This document shows, one piece after another, positions 1-5,485 of a stretch of DNA of 6,139 bases (the first letter of the stretch is position 1; each line of letters begins with the position of its first letter). The stretch comes from Clostridiales bacterium UBA3680 (lineage in GTDB: Bacteria; Bacillota; Clostridia; Lachnospirales; CAG-274). The translations under genes and the position numbers were made by a program. The stretch spans positions 6,887 to 13,025 of the forward strand of contig DFJD01000013.1 of NCBI GenBank assembly GCA_002372875.1. Direction: 5' to 3'. Under the pieces are notes generated by a model that worked only from the letters and a program-made list of their open reading frames with translations, was not told where the DNA came from and made no database searches.

Positions 1-48
1 GCTTTGACACAGTATGCGGGAACATTAACCAAATATGCGAATGATTAA
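1..48 (+). CDS. Possible C-terminal tail of an upstream gene (partial)
   Basis: Frame 1 is open from the first base and ends at TAA (46-48), giving the 15-residue tail ALTQYAGTLTKYAND. The stop lies inside a perfect 14-nt palindrome (TGATTAATTAATCA, 42-55), which is too AT-rich to be a convincing terminator. Fifteen codons are too few to prove coding or name a family. The residue mix is protein-like and the next gene begins about 60 bp later on the same strand, so a gene end is plausible. Low confidence. Confidence 0.3.
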   Translation, partial: ALTQYAGTLTKYAND

Positions 49-108
49 TTAATCAGTGTTTCCATGGATGTTCAATAAATCGGGACTTCTTAGAGGGTGA
101 TAGAACCA

Positions 109-986
109 ATGGGAAATAATTATGCTAAACCCACAAAACAAGGCAGAGTGCTTGAGATAGAAGTAATGAAGGCGATAGCGATCATTTCGATGGTTGTTGT
201 ACATGTATTTGAGGCATGCAAAAATATTGATCCTTTACCGGGCATACAGATTTATACCGCAGAATTAATAGAAATACTCGGAGGTGTACTGAGTGCGGGT
301 GTTTTTTGCTGTTTTAAAGCTGTTTGGCAACAAAAAAAAAGAGGGAAGCGTTGTTTGGTATTGCGGTGATCGGTATATGTTTTGCAATAAATATTATGAT
401 TGGGGTCGAATCAAATACAACGGGAAATGATTGGATAGATACCGTGCTTGGCATTTTTATCAGGGTAAACCCCAACTCGTATTTTCCTTTTGTGTCATGG
501 TCTGTTTTTCCTATACTGGGTTATATCATGGCATTCGGATATATGAAAGTCGGTAGGAAAAAGGCCGTTATATTTGCCGCTGTTTTTGGGTCGGCGTTAT
601 ATATTTTTGCGAAAATCGTTATGCATATGAATGAAATGATGGATGCTGTGGTTACCGATGCCTATGAGATTGACGATAAATACTACTATTCGATGCATCC
701 CGTATATGCAATTGGTGGTTTTGGAATAATATTAATAGAATATGCACTTTGTGCACTCGTTATAAAAATGTGTCACGACCATGTAAAAACAATATTTTTG
801 AACATGAGTAAGGGTGTAATGTTCATATACATTATTCAATGGATATTGATAGGTCTGTCAAGTCCGTTTTTAGCGGAAATAAGGAGTTTGTGGTTGTGTC
901 TTGTGATAGCATTGCTAATATTGGCTGTTTCATATAGTATCGGTTGCTATATAATGAGAAAATGGGGAAATTGCCCTAAAATATAA
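109..986 (+). pseudogene. Broken multi-span membrane acyltransferase-like gene (frameshifted, probably internally deleted)
   Basis: The first part reads from ATG 109, chosen over GTG 97 because GAGGGTGA (94-100) lies 8 nt upstream. It encodes a basic start and a first membrane span (around VMKAIAIISMVVVHVFE), a pattern typical of the N-terminus of acyltransferase-3/heparan-alpha-glucosaminide N-acetyltransferase-like proteins. That frame stops at 367-369. The rest of the protein continues in another frame from about 342 to 986, with roughly six more hydrophobic segments and a recognisable block (INIMIGVES, TTGN, then SYFPFVSWSVFPILGY). The frames meet at nine A's (332-340); one more A would join them. 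The joined product is about 290 residues. From memory, relatives are nearer 390-400, and the segment between GVF (about residue 66) and WQQKK seems too short, so a deletion of about 100 residues is inferred. The substrate is unknown. Transcriptional slippage on the A run could restore the frame but not the missing block. Confidence 0.6.
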
Positions 987-995
987 ATATTTTAC

Positions 996-1009
996 TTTAT
1001 TCGAATAAA
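996..1009. repeat. 14-nt perfect palindrome ahead of the small membrane gene
   Basis: TTTATTCGAATAAA is a perfect palindrome that ends 2 nt before the Shine-Dalgarno site (AGGTGG, 1012-1017) of the next gene. It could be an operator or a weak hairpin near the ribosome site, but such short AT-rich palindromes also occur by chance. No function is shown. Confidence 0.3.
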
Positions 1010-1024
1010 ATAGGTGGATGTTAA

Positions 1025-1432
1025 ATGGTAGTAATTTCATATGTTTTATCTGTTTATAGTATTATAATAAGCGTAATCGGAATGATTAATATGCTTGGAA
1101 TAAAAAATGTCAAGTATGATATTACTAATTTTGATAAGATATGGAAAACTAAGTTGCAACAAAATATTACTTTGTTAAGCTTTGTTGCAGGAAGTTGTAT
1201 TTTTATACATTTGGTTGCATTTAATAGTTTCGATATAATGATGCTAATTTCTATTTTATATGTATTTTTTTTATTATTTGTTCCAGTAGGCATAGTAACA
1301 TCATTATTGTTAGTAAAGTTGTTTTATGGATTTTCCATTAACAAATTTAGAGTTTTTATTCTTTTTCTTTCAACAACAGTTCCGATATTAGATATTTTTG
1401 TGATAAAAATGCTGAAAAATAAACTCATATAA
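1025..1432 (+). CDS. Small four-span membrane protein of unknown function
   Basis: I do not recognise this 135-residue protein. The start at ATG 1025 is supported by AGGTGG (1012-1017), 7 nt upstream. The protein is strongly hydrophobic, with likely membrane spans at about residues 2-24, 47-66, 69-98 (long, with a proline at 87 and possibly kinked) and 108-127. A hydrophilic loop (27-46: K, D, W, Q) lies after span 1, and the tail is lysine-rich (KMLKNKL). There is no signal peptidase site, cysteine pair or catalytic motif that I can name. Codons are far more AT-biased (TTA, ATA, ATT, TTT) than in the cca-recA genes, which suggests a different origin. It lies 36 nt after the broken acyltransferase gene on the same strand and may have been co-transcribed with it. 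The clean start site and intact frame favour a real gene over chance. Confidence 0.6.
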   Translation: MVVISYVLSVYSIIISVIGMINMLGIKNVKYDITNFDKIWKTKLQQNITLLSFVAGSCIFIHLVAFNSFDIMMLISILYVFFLLFVPVGIVTSLLLVKLFYGFSINKFRVFILFLSTTVPILDIFVIKMLKNKLI

Positions 1433-1497
1433 AAGGAATGATTTCTGGATATGCTCCATACATGACAGAACAGTCTTAGAAGGACAGGAGACGGTTT

Positions 1498-1628
1498 GAG
1501 ACTGCTGAAAAAGTCCGATTTTTGAATTCAGAAAGTCACAATTATCGCAATTGAAATGCGTTGAACGCAAAATTAAGCAGTCTCTTGTTCGCATTTGCGA
1601 TTAAAATTCGGAGATATTGACTTTTTCA
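1498..1628. repeat. Inverted-repeat remnant resembling an IS/MITE end
   Basis: GAGACTGCT (1498-1506) is exactly reverse-complementary to AGCAGTCTC (1576-1584). Overlapping it, TGAAAAAGTC (1506-1515) is exactly reverse-complementary to GACTTTTTCA (1619-1628). Inside, ATCGCAA (1544-1550) plus AATGCG (1555-1560) match the reverse complement of CGCATTTGCGAT (1590-1601) with a small gap. The left edge GAGACTGCTGAAAAAGTC resembles, from memory, terminal repeats of IS1182-type elements. No transposase is present. A decayed MITE or solo IS end is the most likely reading; the family assignment is uncertain. Confidence 0.4.
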
Positions 1629-1716
1629 TCGATCTTTGACGGCTCTCTTTGTCACAGACACTGTTTAAGCAACTTACACTTGATTCATTTATTTAAAACC
1701 AAGCACCAAACATATT

Positions 1717-1757
1717 AAGCGGAGAAAACAGACAATGTTTGTATTCTCTGCTTTTCT
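1717..1757 (+). terminator. Terminator-like hairpin in the intergenic region
   Basis: AAGCGGAGAAAACAGA (1717-1732) pairs with TTTGTATTCTCTGCTT (1738-1753) over 16 positions, with two G-U pairs and one A-A mismatch, around the 5-nt loop CAATG. TTCT follows. The U tract is short, and the nearest upstream coding stop is 285 nt away (1432), so the transcript it would end is unclear. It may belong to an unseen small RNA or to a lost mobile element. Confidence 0.4.
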
Positions 1758-1795
1758 ATAGTAAGCGATCAATAATCCCGCGTACCCATAATCCC

Positions 1796-1850
1796 AAAAA
1801 CTCCAACCAACTCTAACTAAGTACCATTAAAGTTGATTGGAGTTTTTAAA
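1796..1850 (+). terminator. Long-stem hairpin with T-rich flank, terminator-like
   Basis: AAAAACTCCAACCAACT (1796-1812) pairs with AGTTGATTGGAGTTTTT (1831-1847) in a 17-bp stem with one C-A mismatch and an 18-nt loop. On the plus strand the stem ends in TTTTT and is followed by AAATTT. On the minus strand the same A/T symmetry gives an equivalent T run, so it could act in both directions. It would shield the tRNA promoter from transcription coming from the left. Confidence 0.45.
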
Positions 1851-1872
1851 TTTGATGGAAGTTGATTGGAGT
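1831..1872. repeat. 13-nt direct repeat beside the hairpin
   Basis: AGTTGATTGGAGT occurs at 1831-1843 and again, exactly, at 1860-1872. The first copy is the right arm of the 1796-1847 hairpin, so the left arm could pair with either copy. GTACCA (1821-1826) and TGGTAC (1876-1881) form a further inverted pair enclosing both copies. No function is shown; local duplication or a target-site/attachment-site scar are possible. Confidence 0.5.
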
Positions 1873-1897
1873 CCGTGGTACAATTTTTACTGCAAGA

Positions 1898-1935
1898 TTT
1901 ATCTTTTTACTTTTCATGAAAAGTAAAAAGATAAA
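1898..1935. repeat. Perfect 38-nt AT-rich palindrome upstream of the tRNA promoter
   Basis: The half-site TTTATCTTTTTACTTTTCA (1898-1916) is followed immediately by its exact reverse complement (1917-1935), with no spacer and no mismatch. It ends 7 nt before the -35 box. It could extrude as a cruciform, serve as an operator for a dimeric regulator, or insulate the promoter. Its right half is also A-rich and sits where an UP element would contact the RNA polymerase alpha subunit. No run of T's follows, so it is not a standard terminator. Confidence 0.7.
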
Positions 1936-1942
1936 ATAATTG

Positions 1943-1971
1943 TTGACAAACATTGTAAATTATATTATAAT
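1943..1971 (+). promoter_or_regulatory. Consensus sigma-A promoter of the tRNA operon
   Basis: TTGACA (1943-1948) and TATAAT (1966-1971) are both perfect consensus hexamers with the ideal 17-bp spacer. Transcription would start around 1978-1980, about 15 nt before tRNA-Asp. An AT-rich stretch upstream (1921-1942) resembles an UP element, common for stable-RNA genes. This is the only strong promoter I see in the window and probably also supplies the cca-recA genes by read-through. Confidence 0.88.
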
Positions 1972-1993
1972 GTCATCTGTTGCAGATATACAT

Positions 1994-2067
<74 letters not shown>

Positions 2068-2075
2068 TCATGTAT

Positions 2076-2148
2076 GGGAGCATAGCTCAGCTGGGAGAGC
2101 ATCTGCCTTACAAGCAGAGGGTCATAGGTTCGAGCCCTATTGTTCCCA
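2076..2148 (+). tRNA. tRNA-Val (anticodon TAC)
   Basis: This is a complete 73-nt cloverleaf. The acceptor arms GGGAGCA (2076-2082) and TGTTCCC (2141-2147) pair with one G-U, and A2148 is the discriminator. The anticodon stem TCTGC/GCAGA encloses loop CTTACAA with TAC at 2109-2111. It starts 8 nt after tRNA-Asp. No CCA is encoded; eight T's (2149-2156) follow directly and fill the whole spacer to tRNA-Leu. Confidence 0.96.
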
Positions 2149-2156
2149 TTTTTTTT

Positions 2157-2242
2157 GCCCGAGTGGCGGAATTGGTAGACGCACAGGACTTAAAATCCTG
2201 CGAAGGTTAAACTTCGTACCGGTTCGATCCCGGTCTCGGGCA
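2157..2242 (+). tRNA. tRNA-Leu (anticodon TAA)
   Basis: This is an 86-nt class II tRNA with the long variable arm expected of leucine (hairpin CGAAG...CTTCG, about 2201-2216). The acceptor arms GCCCGAG (2157-2163) and CTCGGGC (2235-2241) pair fully, and A2242 is the discriminator as usual for tRNA-Leu. The anticodon stem CAGGA/TCCTG encloses loop CTTAAAA with TAA at 2191-2193. TAT follows, so CCA is not encoded. Confidence 0.96.
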
Positions 2243-2248
2243 TATTTC

Positions 2249-2278
2249 AGCCACCCAAAGGGGTGGCTCTTTTCTTTA
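2249..2278 (+). terminator. Intrinsic terminator between the tRNA operon and cca
   Basis: AGCCACCC (2249-2256) and GGGTGGCT (2261-2268) form a perfect 8-bp GC-rich stem around the loop AAAG, followed by CTTTTCTTT (2269-2277). It starts 7 nt after tRNA-Leu and ends at the Shine-Dalgarno site of cca (AGGGGTGG, 2278-2285). It should trim most transcripts to the tRNA unit while allowing some read-through into cca. Confidence 0.85.
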
Positions 2279-2289
2279 GGGGTGGTTTT

Positions 2290-3492
2290 ATGCTTGCTCC
2301 CGAGAAAATGTTTCTTCCCGGGGATGTAAAAAAAATAATAAGCGCTCTCAATTCTCAAGGTTTTCAAGGGTATGCCGTAGGAGGCTGTGTAAGGGATTTC
2401 CTTATGAACATCCCTCCCCACGACTACGATATTACCACAAATGCAAAGCCCGAACAGGTAAAGAGGCTTTTTTCTCATACTGTTGATACGGGAATACAAC
2501 ACGGCACGGTTACCGTTATTCTGAATAAAACCAATTACGAGGTCACCACCTACAGAATAGACGGAGAATACAAAGACGGAAGACACCCCGAAAGTGTGGA
2601 ATTTGCAGGGGAACTCAAAGATGACCTAAGCCGCAGAGACTTTACAATAAATGCTGTTGCCTATAATGAGAAAGACGGCTATGTAGATCTTTTTGGCGGT
2701 ATCGAGGATATAAAGCACAGACTTATAAGAGGCGTTGGCGATCCCGATAAACGATTTAAGGAAGATGCCCTCAGAATGATGAGAGCTATACGATTTTCCG
2801 CACAGCTTGATTTCAGGATAGAACCCGAGACATATAAGGCGATAAAGGCAAATTCGGCACTTATCAAAAATGTAAGTATCGAAAGAATAAGAGAGGAGTT
2901 CTTTAGGCTCATAATGACGCGGCATTGCGGCTCTCTTTCATTGCTTACGGATTCGGGTATGACGGAATATTTTTTGCCGGAGCTTAAGCCGCTTATCGAC
3001 AGCGGAACGGTGGTCACGGGAGATTTAAGCGATCTGAACGCTTCCCCTCCCTTGCGACTTGCTTATATATTCGGCTCTTTGGGAGCAAAGCAAGTAAAGG
3101 AAATACTGACACGATTAAGGTTTGACAACAAAACGATAAAAAATACGGTCGTTCTTACGCAAAACAGACAGTTTGAGCTGAAAGAAACCGAAGAGTCGGT
3201 AAGAAGGCTCATAAGCGTAGCGGGAGAGCTTTCCGAGGAACTTTTGTATTACATTTGCACGCTTAGAAAACTCGGAGGAGATATATATTTTTCTCTTTTC
3301 AAAAAGATAAAAAACAGAGGCGATTGCTGTGCGCTTAAAGACCTTGCCGTAAACGGTTCGGATTTGTCCGAATTGGGTATAAAAGGGAAAAAGACAGGCG
3401 AGATGCTTTCTTTTTTGCTTGATGCGGTACTTAAAGATCCGCTTATGAACGATCGGGAGACTTTGATAAGCCTTGCAAAGGAGGGGCTGTAA
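2290..3492 (+). CDS. cca: CCA-adding tRNA nucleotidyltransferase
   Basis: This cytoplasmic enzyme adds or repairs the 3' CCA end of tRNAs using CTP and ATP without a nucleic-acid template. The 400-residue protein carries class II (bacterial) signatures: GGCVRD (31-36) for nucleotide and metal binding, the metal-binding acidic pair D45 and D47 in HDYD, RRDFTINA (115-122), and the nucleotide-selecting EDALR (158-162) followed by MMRAIRF. The C-terminal half is the divergent tRNA-binding helical part; I see no HD phosphohydrolase domain. The ATG at 2290 is preferred because AGGGGTGG (2278-2285) precedes it and an upstream in-frame GTG (2263) lies inside the terminator. The gene directly follows three tRNA genes that lack CCA, a fitting context. 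Its stop overlaps the next start by one base (TAATG). Some related bacteria split the job into CC-adding and A-adding enzymes; sequence reading alone cannot exclude that. Confidence 0.93.
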   Translation: MLAPEKMFLPGDVKKIISALNSQGFQGYAVGGCVRDFLMNIPPHDYDITTNAKPEQVKRLFSHTVDTGIQHGTVTVILNKTNYEVTTYRIDGEYKDGRHPESVEFAGELKDDLSRRDFTINAVAYNEKDGYVDLFGGIEDIKHRLIRGVGDPDKRFKEDALRMMRAIRFSAQLDFRIEPETYKAIKANSALIKNVSIERIREEFFRLIMTRHCGSLSLLTDSGMTEYFLPELKPLIDSGTVVTGDLSDLNASPPLRLAYIFGSLGAKQVKEILTRLRFDNKTIKNTVVLTQNRQFELKETEESVRRLISVAGELSEELLYYICTLRKLGGDIYFSLFKKIKNRGDCCALKDLAVNGSDLSELGIKGKKTGEMLSFLLDAVLKDPLMNDRETLISLAKEGL

Positions 3493-4253
3493 TGCCTGTT
3501 GCACTTATAACCGGAGCAAGCTCGGGTATAGGAGAACAATTTGCAAAACTGCTTTCTTCCAAGGGATATGATATTATACTTGTGGGAAGAAATGAGGAGC
3601 GGCTCAATAAGGTAAAAAAGACGCTTTCAACCAAGTCTAAAGTAATAGCCGCGGATCTTTCCGAAAGGAAGGCTGTATTTGACCTTATTGAATCCGTAAA
3701 GGATCTGAGTGTCGATATTCTTATAAACAATGCGGGGTTTGGGAGCTTTGGAGAGTTTACTGAAACAGAGCTGAAAAACGAATTGGAAATGATAAGCCTT
3801 AACATAGAGGCGCTTCACATACTTACAAAGCATTTTGTTACCGAAATGGCCGAAAAGAATAAAGGCGCGGTTCTTAACGTCTGTTCAACTGCGGGTTTTA
3901 CATCGGGACCTTTGATGGCAACATATTATGCGACCAAAAATTATGTAAGAGCCTTTACCCTTGCGCTGAGAAGAGAGCTTAAGGAGAAGGGGTCGGCGGT
4001 AAGAGTGTGTTTGCTTTGTCCGGGACCTGTGGATACGGGTTTTAACGAGCGGGCAAAGGTCACTTTTTCGGTGCCTGCCATGAAGCCCGAAACGGTTGCA
4101 AAAGAAGGTATAGACGGAATATTTACCGATAAGGCTATAATTGTTCCGGGGCTTTCAAATAAAATATGTGTGTTTTTTGAGAGGCATTTGCCCGAAAAAC
4201 TTGTAAGTATGGTTTGTTATCGTATTCAAAAAAGAAAGAGGGATCGAATTTGA
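3492..4253 (+). CDS. Classical short-chain dehydrogenase/reductase (SDR), substrate unknown
   Basis: This 253-residue protein is a single-domain NAD(P)-dependent oxidoreductase of the classical SDR family. Visible motifs are the nucleotide-binding TGASSGIG (7-14) on a Rossmann fold, NNAG (79-82), and the full catalytic set N104, S132, Y145 and K149 (YxxxK). R33 after the second beta strand suggests preference for NADPH. The PGPVDTGF block (from about residue 177) is the usual post-catalytic loop. The overall look (StAGF, YYATK) is that of the DltE/YqjQ-like general SDR group, whose substrates are mostly undefined. The C-terminus is basic (RIQKRKRDR) and might touch membrane or nucleic acid; that is speculation. 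Start ATG 3492 overlaps the cca stop by one base and has AAAGGAGGGG (about 3478-3485) inside cca, so translation is probably coupled. Confidence 0.9.
   Translation: MPVALITGASSGIGEQFAKLLSSKGYDIILVGRNEERLNKVKKTLSTKSKVIAADLSERKAVFDLIESVKDLSVDILINNAGFGSFGEFTETELKNELEMISLNIEALHILTKHFVTEMAEKNKGAVLNVCSTAGFTSGPLMATYYATKNYVRAFTLALRRELKEKGSAVRVCLLCPGPVDTGFNERAKVTFSVPAMKPETVAKEGIDGIFTDKAIIVPGLSNKICVFFERHLPEKLVSMVCYRIQKRKRDRI
4237..4253 (+). promoter_or_regulatory. Ribosome site and TTGA start/stop overlap that fix the cinA start
   Basis: AGAGGG (4237-4242) lies 7 nt before TTG 4250-4252. The TTG overlaps the SDR stop TGA (4251-4253). The protein begun here opens with TAEIIAVGTEILLGD, the standard CinA N-terminus, whereas the upstream in-frame TTG (4214) would add 12 non-family residues and lacks a ribosome site. 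The weak TTG start plus overlap points to expression coupled to the SDR gene. Confidence 0.8.
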
Positions 4254-5485
4254 CAGCGGAAATAATTGCTGTGGGAACGGAAATACTTCTTGGAGATATT
4301 GTCAATACCAATGCACAATATATAGCACGTGCTCTTGCGGGAGTTGGCATTGCTTCACTTAGGCAGACGGTCGTGGGCGATAACGAAGAAAGACTGCTTG
4401 AAGCGATAGACTCTGCTTATAAGCAGAGCGATGTGATCATAGCAACAGGAGGTTTGGGGCCGACGGCTGACGACATAACAAAGGAAACGTTTGCAAAATT
4501 TTTCGATCTTCCTCTTATAGAGGATGCTCACAGCAAGGAATTGATGGAGAGCTATTTTAAAGGAAGAGAAATTGCACCGTCAAATTATAAGCAGATCATG
4601 ATGCCCGAGGGCTGTATCGTGCTTGATAACCATAATGGGACGGCACCTGCCTGCATCATCGAAAAGGATGGGAAAATTGCCGTAATACTTCCCGGTCCGC
4701 CGAAAGAAATGTATCCTCTTTTTGAGGATGAAGTCTTGCCGTATTTCAAAAGAAAACAAAGCACCGCTATCGTCAGCAAGGAGCTTAAGCTTGTAGGAAT
4801 AGGTGAGAGCAGTGCCGCGGAAATTGCGGGAGAGCTGTTGAATGGAGAAAATCCTACCGTTGCACCCTATGCAAAAGAAGGGGAAATGCTTTTTCGCATA
4901 ACGGCAAGAGCCGAAGGCGAAGAAGAATGCGAAAAACTTATAGAGCCTGTGAAAAACATTCTTTACGAAAGACTCGGAAAATATATTTACGGTGAGGATA
5001 AAATAACACTTGAAGCTGCGGTAATGCGTGATATAATAAATAAGGGTCTTACCGTTGCCACGGCGGAAAGCTGTACGGGAGGTATGGTTGCCGCCCGTCT
5101 TATAAACTATCCCGGAGCTTCGGAGGCTTTCGCCGATGGGGTCGTTTCGTACTCAAATGAGAGCAAAGTAAAATTTCTCGGAGTAAAGAAAGAAACTCTT
5201 GAAAAATACGGCGCGGTAAGTGAAGAAACGGCAAGGGAAATGTGCCTTGGAGTTGCGGCTATAAGCAATACGGATATAGGACTGTCCACCACAGGTGTGG
5301 CAGGACCTACGGGAGGAACTCCCGAAAAGCCGATAGGACTTGTATATATAGGAGTTGCCATAAGAGGAAAGGCTTTTGTGAAAAGGTTGGAGCTTAAGGG
5401 CAACAGAGATAAGATAAGAACAACGGCAACGGCAAAAGTGATACAGTTGTTGCGTGAAAAGCTGAAGGAGGAATATAATGGCTAA
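4250..5485 (+). CDS. cinA: CinA: competence/damage-inducible protein, NMN amidohydrolase
   Basis: This 411-residue protein has the two-domain layout of full-length CinA. The N-terminal COG1058/MoCF-type domain (about 1-170) begins EIIAVGTEILLGDIVNTNA and contains the GGLGPTADD signature. The C-terminal PncC-type domain (about 255-405) carries TAESCTGG (271-278), whose Ser274 is the expected nucleophile, and GVAGPTGGT (349-357) before PEKPIG. In the family, the C-terminal domain deamidates nicotinamide mononucleotide to nicotinate mononucleotide, recycling the by-product of NAD-dependent DNA ligase. The N-terminal domain of several members hydrolyses ADP-ribose. The name comes from competence induction in Streptococcus; a DNA-uptake role here is not shown. 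Start is TTG, overlapping the SDR stop. The 3' end overlaps recA by 8 nt and contains its ribosome site, a common cinA-recA arrangement in Bacillota. Confidence 0.95.
   Translation: MTAEIIAVGTEILLGDIVNTNAQYIARALAGVGIASLRQTVVGDNEERLLEAIDSAYKQSDVIIATGGLGPTADDITKETFAKFFDLPLIEDAHSKELMESYFKGREIAPSNYKQIMMPEGCIVLDNHNGTAPACIIEKDGKIAVILPGPPKEMYPLFEDEVLPYFKRKQSTAIVSKELKLVGIGESSAAEIAGELLNGENPTVAPYAKEGEMLFRITARAEGEEECEKLIEPVKNILYERLGKYIYGEDKITLEAAVMRDIINKGLTVATAESCTGGMVAARLINYPGASEAFADGVVSYSNESKVKFLGVKKETLEKYGAVSEETAREMCLGVAAISNTDIGLSTTGVAGPTGGTPEKPIGLVYIGVAIRGKAFVKRLELKGNRDKIRTTATAKVIQLLREKLKEEYNG

Larger units (their letters stand above)
1433..1942. other. Gene-poor intergenic region with several inverted repeats
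   Basis: No convincing protein gene lies on either strand here. The only open frame of note is on the minus strand (1388-1594); it crosses the inverted repeat and the end of the upstream gene, and I regard it as chance. What the region holds is an IS/MITE-like inverted repeat (1498-1628), a terminator-like hairpin (1717-1757), a second hairpin with a nearby direct repeat (1796-1881), and a 38-nt palindrome (1898-1935). I find no good promoter between 1433 and 1850. It marks the border between accessory DNA on the left and the tRNA/recA core on the right. Confidence 0.6.

Noticed and set aside
1054..1293. Minus-strand open frame of 79 codons opposite the small membrane gene
   Set aside because: It is a hydrophobic mirror of an AT-rich membrane gene; the plus strand has the ribosome site and the longer frame.
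1388..1594. Minus-strand open frame of 68 codons in the intergenic region
   Set aside because: It overlaps the end of the small membrane gene and the inverted repeat, has no clear ribosome site, and its residues look like random AT-rich translation.
1636..1665. TTGACG as a -35 box in the intergenic region
   Set aside because: No acceptable -10 sequence occurs 16-18 bp downstream.
1856..1884. Possible second promoter (extended -10 TGGTACAAT with TGGAAG 17 bp upstream)
   Set aside because: The -35 match is only three of six bases, and the -10 overlaps the TGGTAC inverted repeat. It is too weak to call next to the consensus promoter at 1943-1971.
1700..1900. CRISPR-like repeats
   Set aside because: Only two copies of a 13-mer occur, with no regular spacers; one copy is explained by the hairpin.
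2137..2586. Minus-strand open frame of 149 codons over tRNA-Leu and the start of cca
   Set aside because: It is antisense to tRNA-Leu and the conserved N-terminal domain of cca, with the RDRDRTG-type tRNA artefact near its end.
3115..3833. Several minus-strand open frames opposite cca and the SDR gene
   Set aside because: They are shadows of conserved plus-strand genes that carry clear family motifs.
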